From assembly GCF_000234665.1 (NCBI RefSeq), contig NC_018331.1:915298-979297 (forward strand): a DNA stretch of 64,000 bases, read 5' to 3'. Of this stretch, positions 1 to 10,041 are shown piece after piece; position 1 is the first letter of the stretch; each line of letters begins with the position of its first letter. Position numbers and translations under genes: made by a program. This DNA is from Leishmania mexicana MHOM/GT/2001/U1103. Taxonomy: Eukaryota; Euglenozoa; Kinetoplastea; Trypanosomatida; Trypanosomatidae. The notes under the pieces were generated by a model. It searched no databases, was not told the DNA's origin, and saw only the letters and a program-made list of their open reading frames with translations.

Positions 1-1
1 C

Positions 2-355
2 CGTGTAGCCGTCCCACGCGTTCTCCTTGCTAGCGTACATGTGCACGCCCTTCTGGCGGGCGGCACTGCTGGCCGTCCCAAGCACCCCAGCGGCCGCCTC
101 CGCGTACGATTTCTTCCGCGTCATCGAGGAGGACGCGGAGGGCGATTCAGACGAGCTCACAGCGCCACGACCGCCGGCAGAGACGGCGTAGTGCGACTGA
201 CGGTGCAGCGCCGTCTTCTGGAACAAGTCCCGCGGGGCGGAGCCGCCATCACCGAAGCGCGGCTTCGCGCCAGAGGTATCGCCAAAGCGGTCCGGTTGCC
301 CAAAAGGTGACCAGCTGCCAAACGAGGCGAGCAACACACGAGAGCAGCGGTACAT
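2..355 (-). CDS. Hypothetical protein, N-terminal part only, possibly mitochondrial
   Basis: An open frame starts at an ATG whose complement is at 353-355 and runs off the left edge, giving the first 118 residues. It opens with MYRCSRVLLASFGSW, a short basic and hydrophobic stretch of the kind seen in trypanosomatid mitochondrial presequences, followed by Gly/Ser/Asp-rich sequence and a short basic patch (MTRKKSYAEAAAG). I recognise no family. The frame is the last gene of the cluster within the window, downstream of the VKOR gene. A CA-rich tract ending in AG lies near 519 on the minus strand, a plausible trans-splice acceptor about 160 nt upstream. The coding call rests on the long open frame in the same direction as every neighbour; the mitochondrial idea is inference. 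Confidence 0.6.
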   Translation of the reverse strand, partial: MYRCSRVLLASFGSWSPFGQPDRFGDTSGAKPRFGDGGSAPRDLFQKTALHRQSHYAVSAGGRGAVSSSESPSASSSMTRKKSYAEAAAGVLGTASSAARQKGVHMYASKENAWDGYT

Positions 356-1602
356 GGTGAGCTGCGGTTTGAAGACACAGTCAGTATGCGTGTTAGCGTC
401 TGCGGGAGAAAGGGGTGGAGAGCAGTGCTCAACGGCCACGGCGATGCAGCAAGCGCCAGTTTCGAAGGTTGGTGTACGAGGGCCTGACCTGCGAAACTGC
501 GGAGTACTCGGCGTCGATCTGCGAGAGAGTCTGTGTGTGTGTATGTGTGTAGGTGGGTGGGTGAGTGGGCGTTCACGCGATGGTGATCCGAAGTGGCCCC
601 CGCTTCTCCTCCGCCCAGCAGCGCTGCAGCCCCCTCTCACGCTCACAGACAATCAAAGAAAGAGAAATGCGGTCACGCAGAGAGGGACATCAGGCGCAGA
701 AAGGCATGCACGCCGATCCGCGCTAAGTGTCCCGGCTCGAGCACGTGCAGGGAGTGCTCGGATGGGTAGCGGAGGCGTTCTTGGGAGTTCTTATCCACGA
801 ACGGTATCACCTCTCGTCTTCTCCCTGTGGAATGACGATACACGGCGTGGCAGCAGAGGGGAGGATCTAAACGATAGTGCTGGGGGAGACATGAGAGAGA
901 GAGGGAGGGAGGGAGAAGGGAGGAGAAAGCGGCAATAAGCACTCGGAGTGCATTGTGCAGCCAGGGAAGGGTACACATGGGTGCGTGGCACAGCGAGAGG
1001 AAGCAGCGGTGGACCATCGAGGTGGCCTTCGATACAGCCTTTCCTGTCTGCATCCCGTTCTCCTTTCGTCCGTTGTCTCCAGCTGTGCTGAACAGACGCG
1101 CGCCCATCGCTCTTCAGCAGAGGGCAGCGGCAACGTCTCTGCCATACCCTTGAAGGAGTCGATGAGCGTGGTTATTGATGAGTGAGAGGAAGAGGGGGCA
1201 GTGAATATGCGCAGAGGACTTGCCCGGCCCCCTTGATCCGTCCCCACTCACCTCCCCACCCAACCCCACCAATCTTTGCGTCGCGCATGTGTAGCGTGCA
1301 CATACGTCCATCGTCTTCACTGCAGCTGTACAGAGAAACTCAGCACACAAAAAGCACGAGTGTCTCGCACCAATACGCGCACACCCTCGACCCCACACGA
1401 GGCGCACTGAGGCACGGGAGCAGCTCCTCCGTCCGTTTTCGGCATGGGGCTCGTCTGTGTTATAGCACCCTGCGTCTCGCAAAGCGTCCGACACATGAGC
1501 CTCGTGCGGAGACTCTGCGTGCTCTCTCCCCAGCCTCCCTCGCCATGTGTTCACCACTCAACGAGAGGAAGAGGAAGAGGAAATGGGTGAGAGATGAGTG
1601 GC
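356..1602. other. Intergenic spacer
   Basis: Spacer between the VKOR stop and the partial left gene. It holds a TG-rich tract on the + strand near 531-570 (CA-rich on the transcribed strand), GA-rich purine runs near 890-935, and pyrimidine-rich stretches expected of 3' UTR and trans-splicing signals. The overlapping short frames on both strands are low-complexity and I do not support any as a gene. Confidence 0.6.
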
Positions 1603-2091
1603 TCACGCGCGCTTCTTGGACTTCCTCGATGACGACGATGCTACCGCCGCCTTGCTCGCCGCGCTTCGCTTCCACCATCGGTACGCAACGTACACCGTTG
1701 TCACGTTCACCACATAGGTGCAGCAGCACACCACGCAGAAGTCATGCAGGATGACCGTGAGAATAAAGGCGAGGCACACCGTGGCCACGATGCTCGGCGC
1801 GCTGACAATCAAGATTAGCGTTGGATGCCAGCAGCACAGCATCTCCACCGTGTAGTAGAGCATCCCCACGAGCGCGTTGGGGGTCTTTGGAAGACCAAAA
1901 AAGTGCGTGACGGAGCTTAAATCCGAAGAGAAGACCTTCGTGCATGAGAAAGGCCCGATATCGCAGTAGGCGTTGTAGGTGATACCAAGCTGCTTCGCCC
2001 GCTCGGCGTGCACCTCGACGGAATACGCGTAGCTCGACAAAAGGAAGCCGACAAGGCACAGCCCCATCAACGTCAGGTTGAACTTGACCAT
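1603..2091 (-). CDS. Vitamin K epoxide reductase (VKOR) family protein
   Basis: The 162-residue product matches the VKORC1 family in size (the human protein has 163) and layout. An N-terminal hydrophobic helix (residues 4-24) leads to a lumenal loop with the family's paired cysteines, C43 and C50, in YCDIGPFSCTKVFSS. Further hydrophobic helices follow, and the redox centre is C119-V-V-C122 inside HDFCVVCCCTYVVN. The basic tail ends SRKSKKRA. VKOR proteins pass electrons from reduced disulfide-oxidoreductase partners to a quinone in the ER membrane and so drive disulfide formation; that role here comes from the family. The ATG at 2089-2091 is chosen because upstream sequence in the frame is the CA-rich splice region. 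Two extra cysteines follow the CVVC motif, which is unusual. Confidence 0.92.
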   Translation of the reverse strand: MVKFNLTLMGLCLVGFLLSSYAYSVEVHAERAKQLGITYNAYCDIGPFSCTKVFSSDLSSVTHFFGLPKTPNALVGMLYYTVEMLCCWHPTLILIVSAPSIVATVCLAFILTVILHDFCVVCCCTYVVNVTTVYVAYRWWKRSAASKAAVASSSSRKSKKRA

Positions 2092-2150
2092 GGCACCCTT
2101 TTCCGCCCGCTTCACTCGCTGTGTATGCGTGTATGTGTGTGTGAAGGGAT
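2092..2150 (-). promoter_or_regulatory. Candidate trans-splice acceptor of the VKOR gene
   Basis: On the transcribed strand a CA-rich tract is followed by the first AG at 2120-2119, which would leave a 5' UTR of about 27 nt before the ATG at 2091. Kinetoplastid mRNAs normally receive the spliced leader at the first AG after a pyrimidine-rich tract; use of this AG is inferred, not shown. Confidence 0.4.
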
Positions 2151-3130
2151 GGGGGAGAATATTATCTGAAGCGAGGAGGAGGGGTGTAAGCCCGACGTAG
2201 TGCAGAAGCGCCAAAAATACCCCAAACAAAATCGTAAGCGGAGAAGACCACAAGGCGGGGGATGCAGAAAAACAAGACATGATAAGACATGTGCGCGATG
2301 CACATGGAGCCACACACACACACACACACATGCACACACAAGCCCGGTGACTTCACAGGTGGTCAGAGGCGTCGCCTGCTTCTGGTCCTTTTTTCTTTTT
2401 TTCTCGTTCGACTCGGCAGATGCATGGGGCTGTGGTCCGTGACCCAAGGTACATAGAATGGCGAGGGGGAGGCGGCGACTCGTACACGACCCTTCTCTCT
2501 CGCTCTCTACATCCAAGTGTGCGCAAGTGCGAGCAGCTGATGAGAAGCTGTCGAGTGGTCGGTAGAGGAAGAGGAGTCACACACTATCCCACACACACGC
2601 ACACCCTCGTCTCTCCTTCTCTATCGTTGTCTTCTTGTTCACGTGCTGGCTTTAGCGGCGCATGTGCGCCTCAATGCTTCCTCGCCACTGACATTGCTGT
2701 ACGCGTCAGACAAGTACACCCCTGCGCGCGCACACACACGCAGACTCCCAAATAGCAAACCCGTGGGCAGGCACGTCCACCAACGCAGCTGTCTCGAGCC
2801 GGAGGCGCAGCAGCGGCGGCAACCTGTCGAGTACATTTTACGTCAAGAGCCACACACGCACAGGCTCGCGTGGCGTAAAAGGGAGGCAGGAAAGGCAGGG
2901 ACGGTGGAGGAAATCGGGCACAAGTACACACACCCATCGACATAATCTCGTCCTAGTCGGTGAAAGAAGATCGTGTGGATCACGCCGAGATGCACAACAG
3001 CAGCCGAGCCGCTACCCACACCCTTCTCCTCTGACGCCAGTCCCTGTCTCTTCTAACCTTCCCTCAGCGCCTTATGTCTGAGTGTGTGTGTGTGTGTTCA
3101 TTTGGGTCGTCGCCGGTTCGACTCCTACAC
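2092..3130. other. Intergenic spacer
   Basis: Spacer between the TXNDC9-like stop and the VKOR start. It contains a CA tract on the + strand near 2312-2340, a T-rich stretch near 2390-2405 and scattered CT/GA runs. No gene is supported. Confidence 0.6.
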
Positions 3131-3850
3131 CTACTCGTCGCCCTCGACCTCGAGTGCATGGACGATGCGCTCCCGCAACAGGTTCGCGTCGAGGGTGCCG
3201 TCCTCCGTCGCGCACCCCTCAAACCCTACAATCCGATCAATGCACACGTCGTTCAAGAAGAGCAGGCAGTGCGGCAGCGTCGTCACGCGCAGCCGCTCGA
3301 CCAAGAAGGGCGAGCGCTCGGCGTCGATCTTCACAAACTTCACGGCTAGCAGGATACGCGACAGCTCCGAAAGGCGACGGTCCATCACCTTGCATGTTTC
3401 GAAGTCCTTGTGGTAGAAGTGGACGCATACCCGTTCGCTCCCACCCTTCTCACGCACGACAATGTTGAAGAAGTCGTCTTGTGAGATTTCACGGTACTCT
3501 CCGTGCTGCTTGCTGCGCCACTCCGCCTGCTTCTCTTGGTTGGCCCGCATGCGTTGCAGGCGCATCCGGCGCAACTCCATCAGCTCATCGTCGTCATCCT
3601 CGGTGCCCGCCGCATTGCCGCGCTCGACCTTCTCCGCGTGCTTCTCCGCAGCCGGGTCGTACACGGGGACGCCGTTGTCGCGGGCAGCTTCAGTGACCGG
3701 GCGGCGGTGTGTCGGGATGACGTCGTTCGTGTCACGGCTCTGGCGGTACGCCTTCGAATTCATCTGCTCTATGGTGGCGGTAAGGTTCTCATTGGCCTTG
3801 AGGTTGCTGGCCTCGTTCACCACGCCGCTCGACTTGCCAGAGCCTAGCAT
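3131..3850 (-). CDS. TXNDC9 / phosducin-like thioredoxin-fold protein
   Basis: The 239-residue product has a charged, helical first half (residues 70-118, with an acidic EDDDDE run and Arg/Lys-rich coiled sequence), then a thioredoxin-like domain from about 118 to 230. The domain opens with GEYREISQDDFF and continues VCVHFYHKDFETCKVMD, VKFVKIDAERSPFLVERL and a cis-proline-like LRVTTLPHCLLF, closely following the TXNDC9 (PHLP3) pattern. The CxxC redox pair is absent and a single C153 remains, as usual for phosducin-like proteins, so redox activity is not expected. Family members modulate the cytosolic chaperonin CCT in folding of tubulin and actin. The ATG at 3850 is chosen because it gives a compact N-terminus; an in-frame extension reaches 3973. 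Confidence 0.88.
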   Translation of the reverse strand: MLGSGKSSGVVNEASNLKANENLTATIEQMNSKAYRQSRDTNDVIPTHRRPVTEAARDNGVPVYDPAAEKHAEKVERGNAAGTEDDDDELMELRRMRLQRMRANQEKQAEWRSKQHGEYREISQDDFFNIVVREKGGSERVCVHFYHKDFETCKVMDRRLSELSRILLAVKFVKIDAERSPFLVERLRVTTLPHCLLFLNDVCIDRIVGFEGCATEDGTLDANLLRERIVHALEVEGDE

Positions 3851-5031
3851 GATGCCGATGTGTGCCCCGTGTGGGTCCAAGAAAGTATTTGGGTACTCGA
3901 GAAGCCCGTTCTCGCAGCTGTGAATGCCGGGGTGGAGGGGGAGGGGTGTCACGTAGGTCAATGATCGATGCAAGTGGCCGAAGAGGAAGGATGCTGCTAT
4001 ATCCCCCGTTTTTTTCTGTTTGCTTGTGGCTGTGGCCGTGGTGGCGATACGCCGATGTGCCCAGTTCTCAGATCCGCGAGACCGGCAAGAGCGTCAAGAG
4101 AGAGAGACGGGAGAGACTCAAGGAACAATGGGGCAACGCGGACTGCGGTGGATAGCGCCTATGTGGATGTACATGCCGCAAGCACCTCTGCACTTTTCCT
4201 TCACTGTGCATGTGTGTGCATGTGGGTGGGTGGGTGCGTTGGTGCAGCTATTCTCTACCTGAGCACACAGGAAGCAGCTTCCTCCTCTACTAGGTGCAAC
4301 CTACTCTTCTTGGGGTGCCTCTGAGCTGCGAGAGGTGATATATAGGGGGAACACAAGGAGAGAGACTTCACCCTTGTAGGTTTACAGAGGATGTGGTGCC
4401 ACGAAATAGTAGTGGTGCAGACCTCATCATCCCCCTCCCAGGACTTCCCGCCGTCGGCACACGCACACACGCTCATCACGGTGTGCCCTCCCCCCCCCCA
4501 CCGCCGTGGGTGGCTTCAAACGAAAATGTATGTATGAAAAGGCGTGCATGGGGCCATGGAATCATCAACGAGACACGGCGGCATCTCCGCTCCCACCACC
4601 AAAACACCTCTACAGCACCCCACGCATACTGTCGCTCCCCCTCTCTGTGTCTCTACTCCCTTTCACTTTCTGTTCCCCCCCTAGCCATCACCATCGACTC
4701 CACACGCCGCCGCCGCTGCATCAGCAGCCCTGCGGAGGAGGGCCTATACACGCCAATGGGAAACAGAAAATTAAACATGCGATCAAGAAGCAGGAGGCCG
4801 ACAGCACGCTACAAGATACAGGGGGTGCGCTGGTGGGTAGTGCACCGACAAGCGAACACCACCGCCGTCTACATGCGCGCCCCCTGCATCTTCCGCACCG
4901 TCTATCCCCCTCTCCTCTCCCGCCCAACTCGTCACGTGCGTGACCAACACATTTTGGCATCACCCTCTCTCGTCTTCCACTAGCGGACATCCTCCAGCAC
5001 AACACGCACGCACGCACGTGAAGAGTCCTAA

Positions 5032-5157
5032 TTAAAGAGCGGCAGCGATGAAACCGCATGCGCCATCGTCGATCTCCACGCATGCCATCACCGGATATAC
5101 TTGGGACAGGGAGCACAGAGCCACCACGAGCAACACGTGTGCAACTCCTTCCGTCAT
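5032..5157 (-). CDS. Possible 41-residue hydrophobic peptide
   Basis: An ATG at 5157 opens a 41-residue frame with one strongly hydrophobic segment (AHVLLVVALCSLSQVYPVM), a short acidic stretch (EIDD) and a hydrophobic end. A pyrimidine-rich tract ending in TCTAG lies just upstream, as expected of a trans-splice acceptor. It sits alone in the 2.8-kb spacer. It matches no family I know and may be chance; the frame is too short for codon-bias arguments. Confidence 0.2.
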   Translation of the reverse strand: MTEGVAHVLLVVALCSLSQVYPVMACVEIDDGACGFIAAAL

Positions 5158-5304
5158 GGAGGCGACGATGAAAAGATGCCGGAATACACTAGACATGGAG
5201 AGAATGAAAAAGAGCTCAAGAAACGGCACACGTCGGCAACCAGTCGAGCGTGCGTCTTCGTGGGGGGATGGTGTAGGTGTGCGCAGCGCATGTCAAGCTG
5301 GCGG

Positions 5305-5334
5305 CCGACACTCGCACGCACGTGCGAGTGTCGG
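5305..5334. repeat. 30-bp near-perfect palindrome
   Basis: Two 14-bp arms (CCGACACTCGCACG and its exact complement) are separated by only CA. In RNA it would form a very stable hairpin. It lies between the TXNDC9-like and phosphatase genes, probably in the 3' UTR of the phosphatase transcript. The architecture matches the palindrome at 52962-52989. Confidence 0.9.
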
Positions 5335-6670
5335 TCGGAGAGGGACAGACGGAGGGAGAACAGCAGAAAACAATCACAAAACAAAACGTAAGCGCAGATT
5401 GGCGCGTCAATGAAGCACGCATCCGAATACAGTCCCTCCCCTCCCCTCCGCAAAAGACCCAGCGTGCGAGTGCGGTAGCGATCACACACAGGAAGAGAGA
5501 GAGAACGGCAATAAAACGAGGCAACGGTGATGCGAATAACAAAGCACGTCAGCGAAACCGAAACACGAAAAACGGAGCCGTTAAGGGGGAAGGGGGGCGA
5601 CGAAACCGAAAGGGCAACGCGGTGTGTACGAGTATATGCCGACGGAGTGAGGAAGCGCGCATGTGGCTGCACTCCGCTCTCGCCAACGCAGGGAGGGGAA
5701 GAGGGCGATAGGATCGCTCATCGTATCAGTTACCCGTGCCCCTCACGCAAAACACCTCCGCCGTTCTCCAAGCTTCTTCCCCCCCCCTCCCTGCCCCCAC
5801 CTCTCGTACCGGCTTTCAATCATCTATGCGAAACACGGAAAAGGGGACACGTAGAGAGTGCGGGGATCGAGCGCGTGCGCAAGCAACGCGCTCTCCGATA
5901 TCGGAGAGAAATGAGCAAAATGATGAAAAGAGCACCCCAACTCCCGGCAACAACGCACCGACGTCAAAGCGGGAAGGGGAGAGCCGTGACACTGACAGGC
6001 AGCAACACCAGTAGTGACCGAGGAGGGAAGGGAAGGGAGAGAGGCACACGAGTACGTCTATTCGAGGCAACGACAGCCCACCCCATTCCAACGCAGAAAA
6101 AAAGCCCGAAGAGCAAGAGAGAGGGGGGAGAGTGAGAGCCCGTGCAGTAAAAACAGCAAGCGAAAAGATGCACATCAACGCACACACATGCTTATAGATG
6201 GGTATATATATATATCTACTCGCGGGGCAGGGCAGGGATGCGCCTCCGGCACGCACGGTGACAAAACAGAAAACGAAAAGGGCAGATAGATGGGTGCCAA
6301 AAGGAAGACGGAGCTGCCAAGCACTCCCACCACCACGCGCATATGTGTACCACATCGCCATACATGGTGAGAAGAGGCACACACCTATACAGGCAGCAGA
6401 GAAAAGGCGGCAGAAGGGAGGAAGGGGAGGCCTCAGTGCGCAAAGGGCGAGTGAGAGACAGCGTCGGTGCCCAGTCAAAAGACCGACTCCCAGACGCAGT
6501 GCAGACCCCTGCCCTCTTGTCACCACGTGTGTGCGTACATGCCTGCATACGTGTGCTCAGCATTTGGCCCTTTCGATGAGTCTCTGCCCCCCCCTTCCCC
6601 TCAGCATCGTCTCCCTGCTCCGAGAGGACGAGAGGAGGGCGTCGAGAAGCCGATGACCCCTCTTGGACAC

Positions 6671-7729
6671 TTACGCCCTCCTCAGAGCATTCCCCGCACG
6701 CCAAATGCTCTCGCTCGCCAGCTCCCTACGCGCCGCCGGTCCCTGCTCACTCACACCAATCCTCATGCCGTACTCGTACAACTGTTGCCGGAAACCAGTG
6801 TTTGGCGACGCACACGGGCGGTGCTGCTGAACAAGATAAATGGCAGCAGACGAGCAAAGGCGCAGCTTCCGCATCAGATAAGCTGACACCACCGTCGGCG
6901 CGCGAGAGATGCCAGCGCCGCAGTGCACGAGCACACCGCCATGGTTCTTCACCAGCGCGTCCTCGATGAACTCAAAGGTGTGCGCAAAATGCGGCGTCAT
7001 GTCGTAGTCGGGGCGGTCGTCCGCCGACAGCCTCATGTATTTAAAGTCCCCCGGGAAGCTTGGCGGCGTGTCAATGCAGCAGCACACGTGTGTGATGCCG
7101 TGGCGCTTCATCAGCTCGCGGTCGGTCCCTGGGTGGTAGGAGCCGCACCACAGACCAGGGACAATTTCTTGCATCTGGTTGAGGCTATCGACGCCAAAGC
7201 TGCCTAAACTACGTATGGCGCCGCACGCCACGGCAGAGCTGCCCAGTGCGCCGCTTCTGTTGCTCGAGTTTCCCAGAAGCTCGTTCTCGTCCGTCAGCAG
7301 TACCCTCTGCCGCAGCTCCTTCGTGATGGCAGGATCTGCAAGCTTGTGGCAGAGCCCCTCCAGAAGCTCACACACAGTCTTGCGCGCCACCTCAAGCCCT
7401 TCCTGGTCGATGGGCAAATTCGTCGCCATCATGCGGAACTCTTCCAGCGGTTCTCGCAGTACGGGCGGCGTTGGAACTCGGTCGTTCACGGAGGCGTTCG
7501 TTCCAGTTTGGGTGCACTGCACGCCGCGTCTGGCGACCGGCGCGGACGGAGTAGTGGATCGGCTGCTGTCGGCCCCATCGAGGCGCTCCGTGGCCTTGTC
7601 GAGGGTGGCGAGGTGGGGGTGGGCGGAGAGAAAGCGCAGCACGCGGAAGAAAAGGTTTATGTCATCATCGGGGAGATGGTGAACGGTGTTCTTCCGCTGC
7701 GGCGACAATTTGTTCACCTTGGGCTGCAT
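6671..7729 (-). CDS. Dual-specificity protein phosphatase
   Basis: The 352-residue product has a dual-specificity phosphatase domain at about 185-325. The active-site loop is HCGAGISR at 269-276, with C270 as the expected nucleophile and R276 binding phosphate. SADDRPDYDM at 235-244 supplies the likely general-acid aspartate, and the conserved RPCASPNTGFRQQL follows the catalytic loop. The first 180 residues are a helical and low-complexity extension I cannot assign. The domain resembles atypical or MKP-like DSPs without a kinase-docking module. The ATG at 7729 is the first real ATG; the frame is open further upstream but begins with GTG inside a pyrimidine-rich tract that looks like the splice region. 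The substrate is unknown. Confidence 0.88.
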   Translation of the reverse strand: MQPKVNKLSPQRKNTVHHLPDDDINLFFRVLRFLSAHPHLATLDKATERLDGADSSRSTTPSAPVARRGVQCTQTGTNASVNDRVPTPPVLREPLEEFRMMATNLPIDQEGLEVARKTVCELLEGLCHKLADPAITKELRQRVLLTDENELLGNSSNRSGALGSSAVACGAIRSLGSFGVDSLNQMQEIVPGLWCGSYHPGTDRELMKRHGITHVCCCIDTPPSFPGDFKYMRLSADDRPDYDMTPHFAHTFEFIEDALVKNHGGVLVHCGAGISRAPTVVSAYLMRKLRLCSSAAIYLVQQHRPCASPNTGFRQQLYEYGMRIGVSEQGPAARRELASESIWRAGNALRRA

Positions 7730-9003
7730 CGTCGCACTTTTCCTTTGCTGCTGTTGAGAAAGCTGGGAAGCGGCCCTATGTGGCGCAGAGGGGGCAGGGA
7801 GGACAAGCAGCTTTAGGTGGGAACGGTGGGCCACGTGACCTGCGTGGTTGCGTGAGTGCCTGTGTACGAGTCGCTGTGCTCGTCTCTACCGTTTCGTCCT
7901 CCGCCGTGACGGATGCTGAGATGATGGCGGGCGACGGTGATGGGGGACGGGGGGGAAGGACTTGGCGAATAACGGTTTTCAGGAGGCAACTTGGGGTGGA
8001 ATGCAGTCTGGGTAGGAGAGCGAACGATGGGCGTTGAGGGGAGAGATGGGGAAGGACAAGAAGAATGGGCAGAGTGTCGAAGTGCGTCGGTGTTGCGTGA
8101 TGCTCCGCTTGATTCTTTCTTTGTTTTTGGTGGGGCCCTGCGACGGAGGAAGTACGCGCGCACGCCCCCGTGCGTTTGTTTGCGGGCGGTGGGTGGGCGT
8201 GGAAAGAACACGAGCGCAAGAAAAAGGGGGGTGAGGCAAATCGGGCGCAGCGGTGCCGTCGGCGTCGACGACGCAACAGGCGGTGGATGGGTGGGAGGCG
8301 GTCGACGGAGAAGAGGACCTGAATAATAAACAAAAAGAGGAAAAGAGAGTGAGGGAGACGGAGGGCGAAAGGGGTGTGTGTGTGTGTGGGTGGGTGGGCA
8401 ACACGGCGGTCTCGTCGTGTGTCGGCCTTTGCCCTCCTCCCTCCTCGTGTGTGTCTCCCTCTCTCCCTCTCTCCCTCTTGCCTCGATCCACGACACCCTC
8501 GGCTCTGGCTGCCGTTGGAGGGAAACCTTCTGTGCGTTGTAGGTGCGTCCTTTTCGCTTCGCGGCTTATCTAGTCCTTACTCTTCTTCACAAAACCTACG
8601 TGACCTCATCATCCACCAACTCCCCCTCCCCCGTCTTCCCCGCCCCCCCCCCCAGCGCCACGCATCACCTGAGTTGGATGGCTGCACGCGATGAGTAAGA
8701 CTAAGGACGGGGGGAGGCAGAGAGCAACGCAGCTAACGCGGACGCGGAGAGGGCAACGAAGAACCCAAAACGAGAGGCGAGAGGGATGGAGCCAGACAGA
8801 GGGGGGGATAGGGTTCAGACAGTGCTGGAGAAGAGAGGAAGAACAGCAAGAGGCCAGAGGGCCTGTCGTGTGTATGTGTGTGACTGTGTGGTAAAAGAAA
8901 AGAGAAAAGTGAGTGGCGGCACAACCGACTCAGGCACAGCACAACCAGCAACGCCCCTGTTCAGCACCACACAAGCTCTCCCCGTCCCACAAGCGCGCCC
9001 GCC
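7730..9003. other. Intergenic spacer
   Basis: Spacer between the uL11m stop and the phosphatase start. The transcribed strand is rich in C/T, including a pyrimidine run before an AG near 7770, which would be a good trans-splice acceptor for the phosphatase. A TG tract lies near 8374-8400 and a C-homopolymer near 8645-8655. No gene is supported. Confidence 0.6.
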
Positions 9004-10041
9004 TTACTGCGGTGACGCGGCATCACGCGACCAGTAGGTCTGCGACTGCGCCTGTCCGTCTGTCATGTTCAGCTGCCGCTGGCGATCCTGCTCGGGCAGG
9101 CGGTAATTCAGAAATACCACACGCATCTCCTCCGATGTCATTTCTTTGAACCAGCCGCGCGTGTTCAGGTAGCGGCGCGCCATTTCGCGATCGCGCGTGT
9201 CCTGCGCGAAGAGGCTCTTGGGGTGAGACGACTTCCACAGCGCGTTCAGCAGGTTCGCATCCTTCAGGCCCTCCTCAAGTTGCGTGTTTGTCAGCGGGGC
9301 CATGTTCGGTCGATGCAGACGCTCAATCAGCGGGGCCAACTCGAGCTCCTTCGCCTTCAGCGCCTCGTACTGTATCATGTGCACCTTGCGGTACTTCTCG
9401 CTCTCCTCAAGGTACTGCTTCTCCGTCATGCCCTTCACGGGCGAGCTGTGCGCGGTGTCGATGCCGATGATAGCAATGCCCATGCGCCTCGCCTGACCAA
9501 CGACACGCCGCACACGCACCTCGATCGGTGGGTACTCGACCTTTCCCCACGACATCTGCTTCATCTTGGCGATCTCGTAGCACATTTCTAGGGTGAGGTA
9601 GGCACAGTAGTTGCCCCGCAGAACAACAGGGCCCGTCTCGCCTCTCTTCTTGCGAATCGCGCGCAACAGAAACCACGCCGTCGGCGGCGGCTCGATGCGG
9701 AAGATGTACGACTTGTCGAAGTACACCTGAATGCGCACAATGAGCTCGATATCGTCCTTGAAGTGCGGCTTGGTGCGGTCGTTGAACGCCTTGGCGAAGT
9801 CCATCGCCTTCAGTCCCAGCTTCGAGAACTCCTGGCCAACCGGCGGCCCCGTTGCGGCCTTGCCAGCCTTGATGAAGAAACGCCAGTTGTGCAGCACCGC
9901 CTTGTTCGGAAACTCCGGTACGGCGAAGATGTCCTTCGCCTTTGCCTCCACATTGGGATCGAGAAATCGGTTGCTACCTGGCTCGATGCTGACCGTCTTT
10001 GGTCGTGCCTTGAGGTACCGCACCGCACTACGTCGCAACAT
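9004..10041 (-). CDS. Mitochondrial large-subunit ribosomal protein uL11m
   Basis: The 345-residue protein begins with a basic mitochondrial-type leader (MLRRSAVRYLKARPK). Residues 52-116 carry the uL11 N-terminal domain with the hallmark GPPVGQEFSKLGLKAMDFAK followed by AFNDRT, which aligns with the bacterial L11 PPVGPALG...FCKAFNART pattern. The C-terminal L11 domain (about 117-190) follows. An extra stretch of about 150 residues, charged and helical, has no counterpart in bacterial L11 (about 140 residues); such extensions are normal for kinetoplastid mitoribosomal proteins. L11 forms the GTPase-associated centre with 23S-type rRNA. The ATG at 10041 is the natural start. Confidence 0.93.
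   Translation of the reverse strand: MLRRSAVRYLKARPKTVSIEPGSNRFLDPNVEAKAKDIFAVPEFPNKAVLHNWRFFIKAGKAATGPPVGQEFSKLGLKAMDFAKAFNDRTKPHFKDDIELIVRIQVYFDKSYIFRIEPPPTAWFLLRAIRKKRGETGPVVLRGNYCAYLTLEMCYEIAKMKQMSWGKVEYPPIEVRVRRVVGQARRMGIAIIGIDTAHSSPVKGMTEKQYLEESEKYRKVHMIQYEALKAKELELAPLIERLHRPNMAPLTNTQLEEGLKDANLLNALWKSSHPKSLFAQDTRDREMARRYLNTRGWFKEMTSEEMRVVFLNYRLPEQDRQRQLNMTDGQAQSQTYWSRDAASPQ

Larger units (their letters stand above)
3851..6670. other. Long intergenic spacer (2.8 kb)
   Basis: The longest spacer inside the gene cluster. It is dominated by CT- and GA-rich low-complexity DNA, short TA runs near 6205-6215 and C-homopolymers near 4490-4500. It carries a 30-bp palindrome at 5305-5334 and one short hydrophobic frame at 5032-5157, listed separately. 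The longest open frame, 5816-6526 on the minus strand, looks like translated pyrimidine-rich UTR. Confidence 0.6.

Noticed and set aside
3113..3123. GGTTCGACTCC, a match to the tRNA B-box
   Set aside because: No A-box or cloverleaf can be built upstream; a TG repeat occupies the expected place.
5816..6526. 236-codon frame on the minus strand in the 2.8-kb spacer
   Set aside because: Its Phe/Leu/Ser/Cys-rich sequence is what translated CT-rich UTR gives; no domain or conserved feature is visible.
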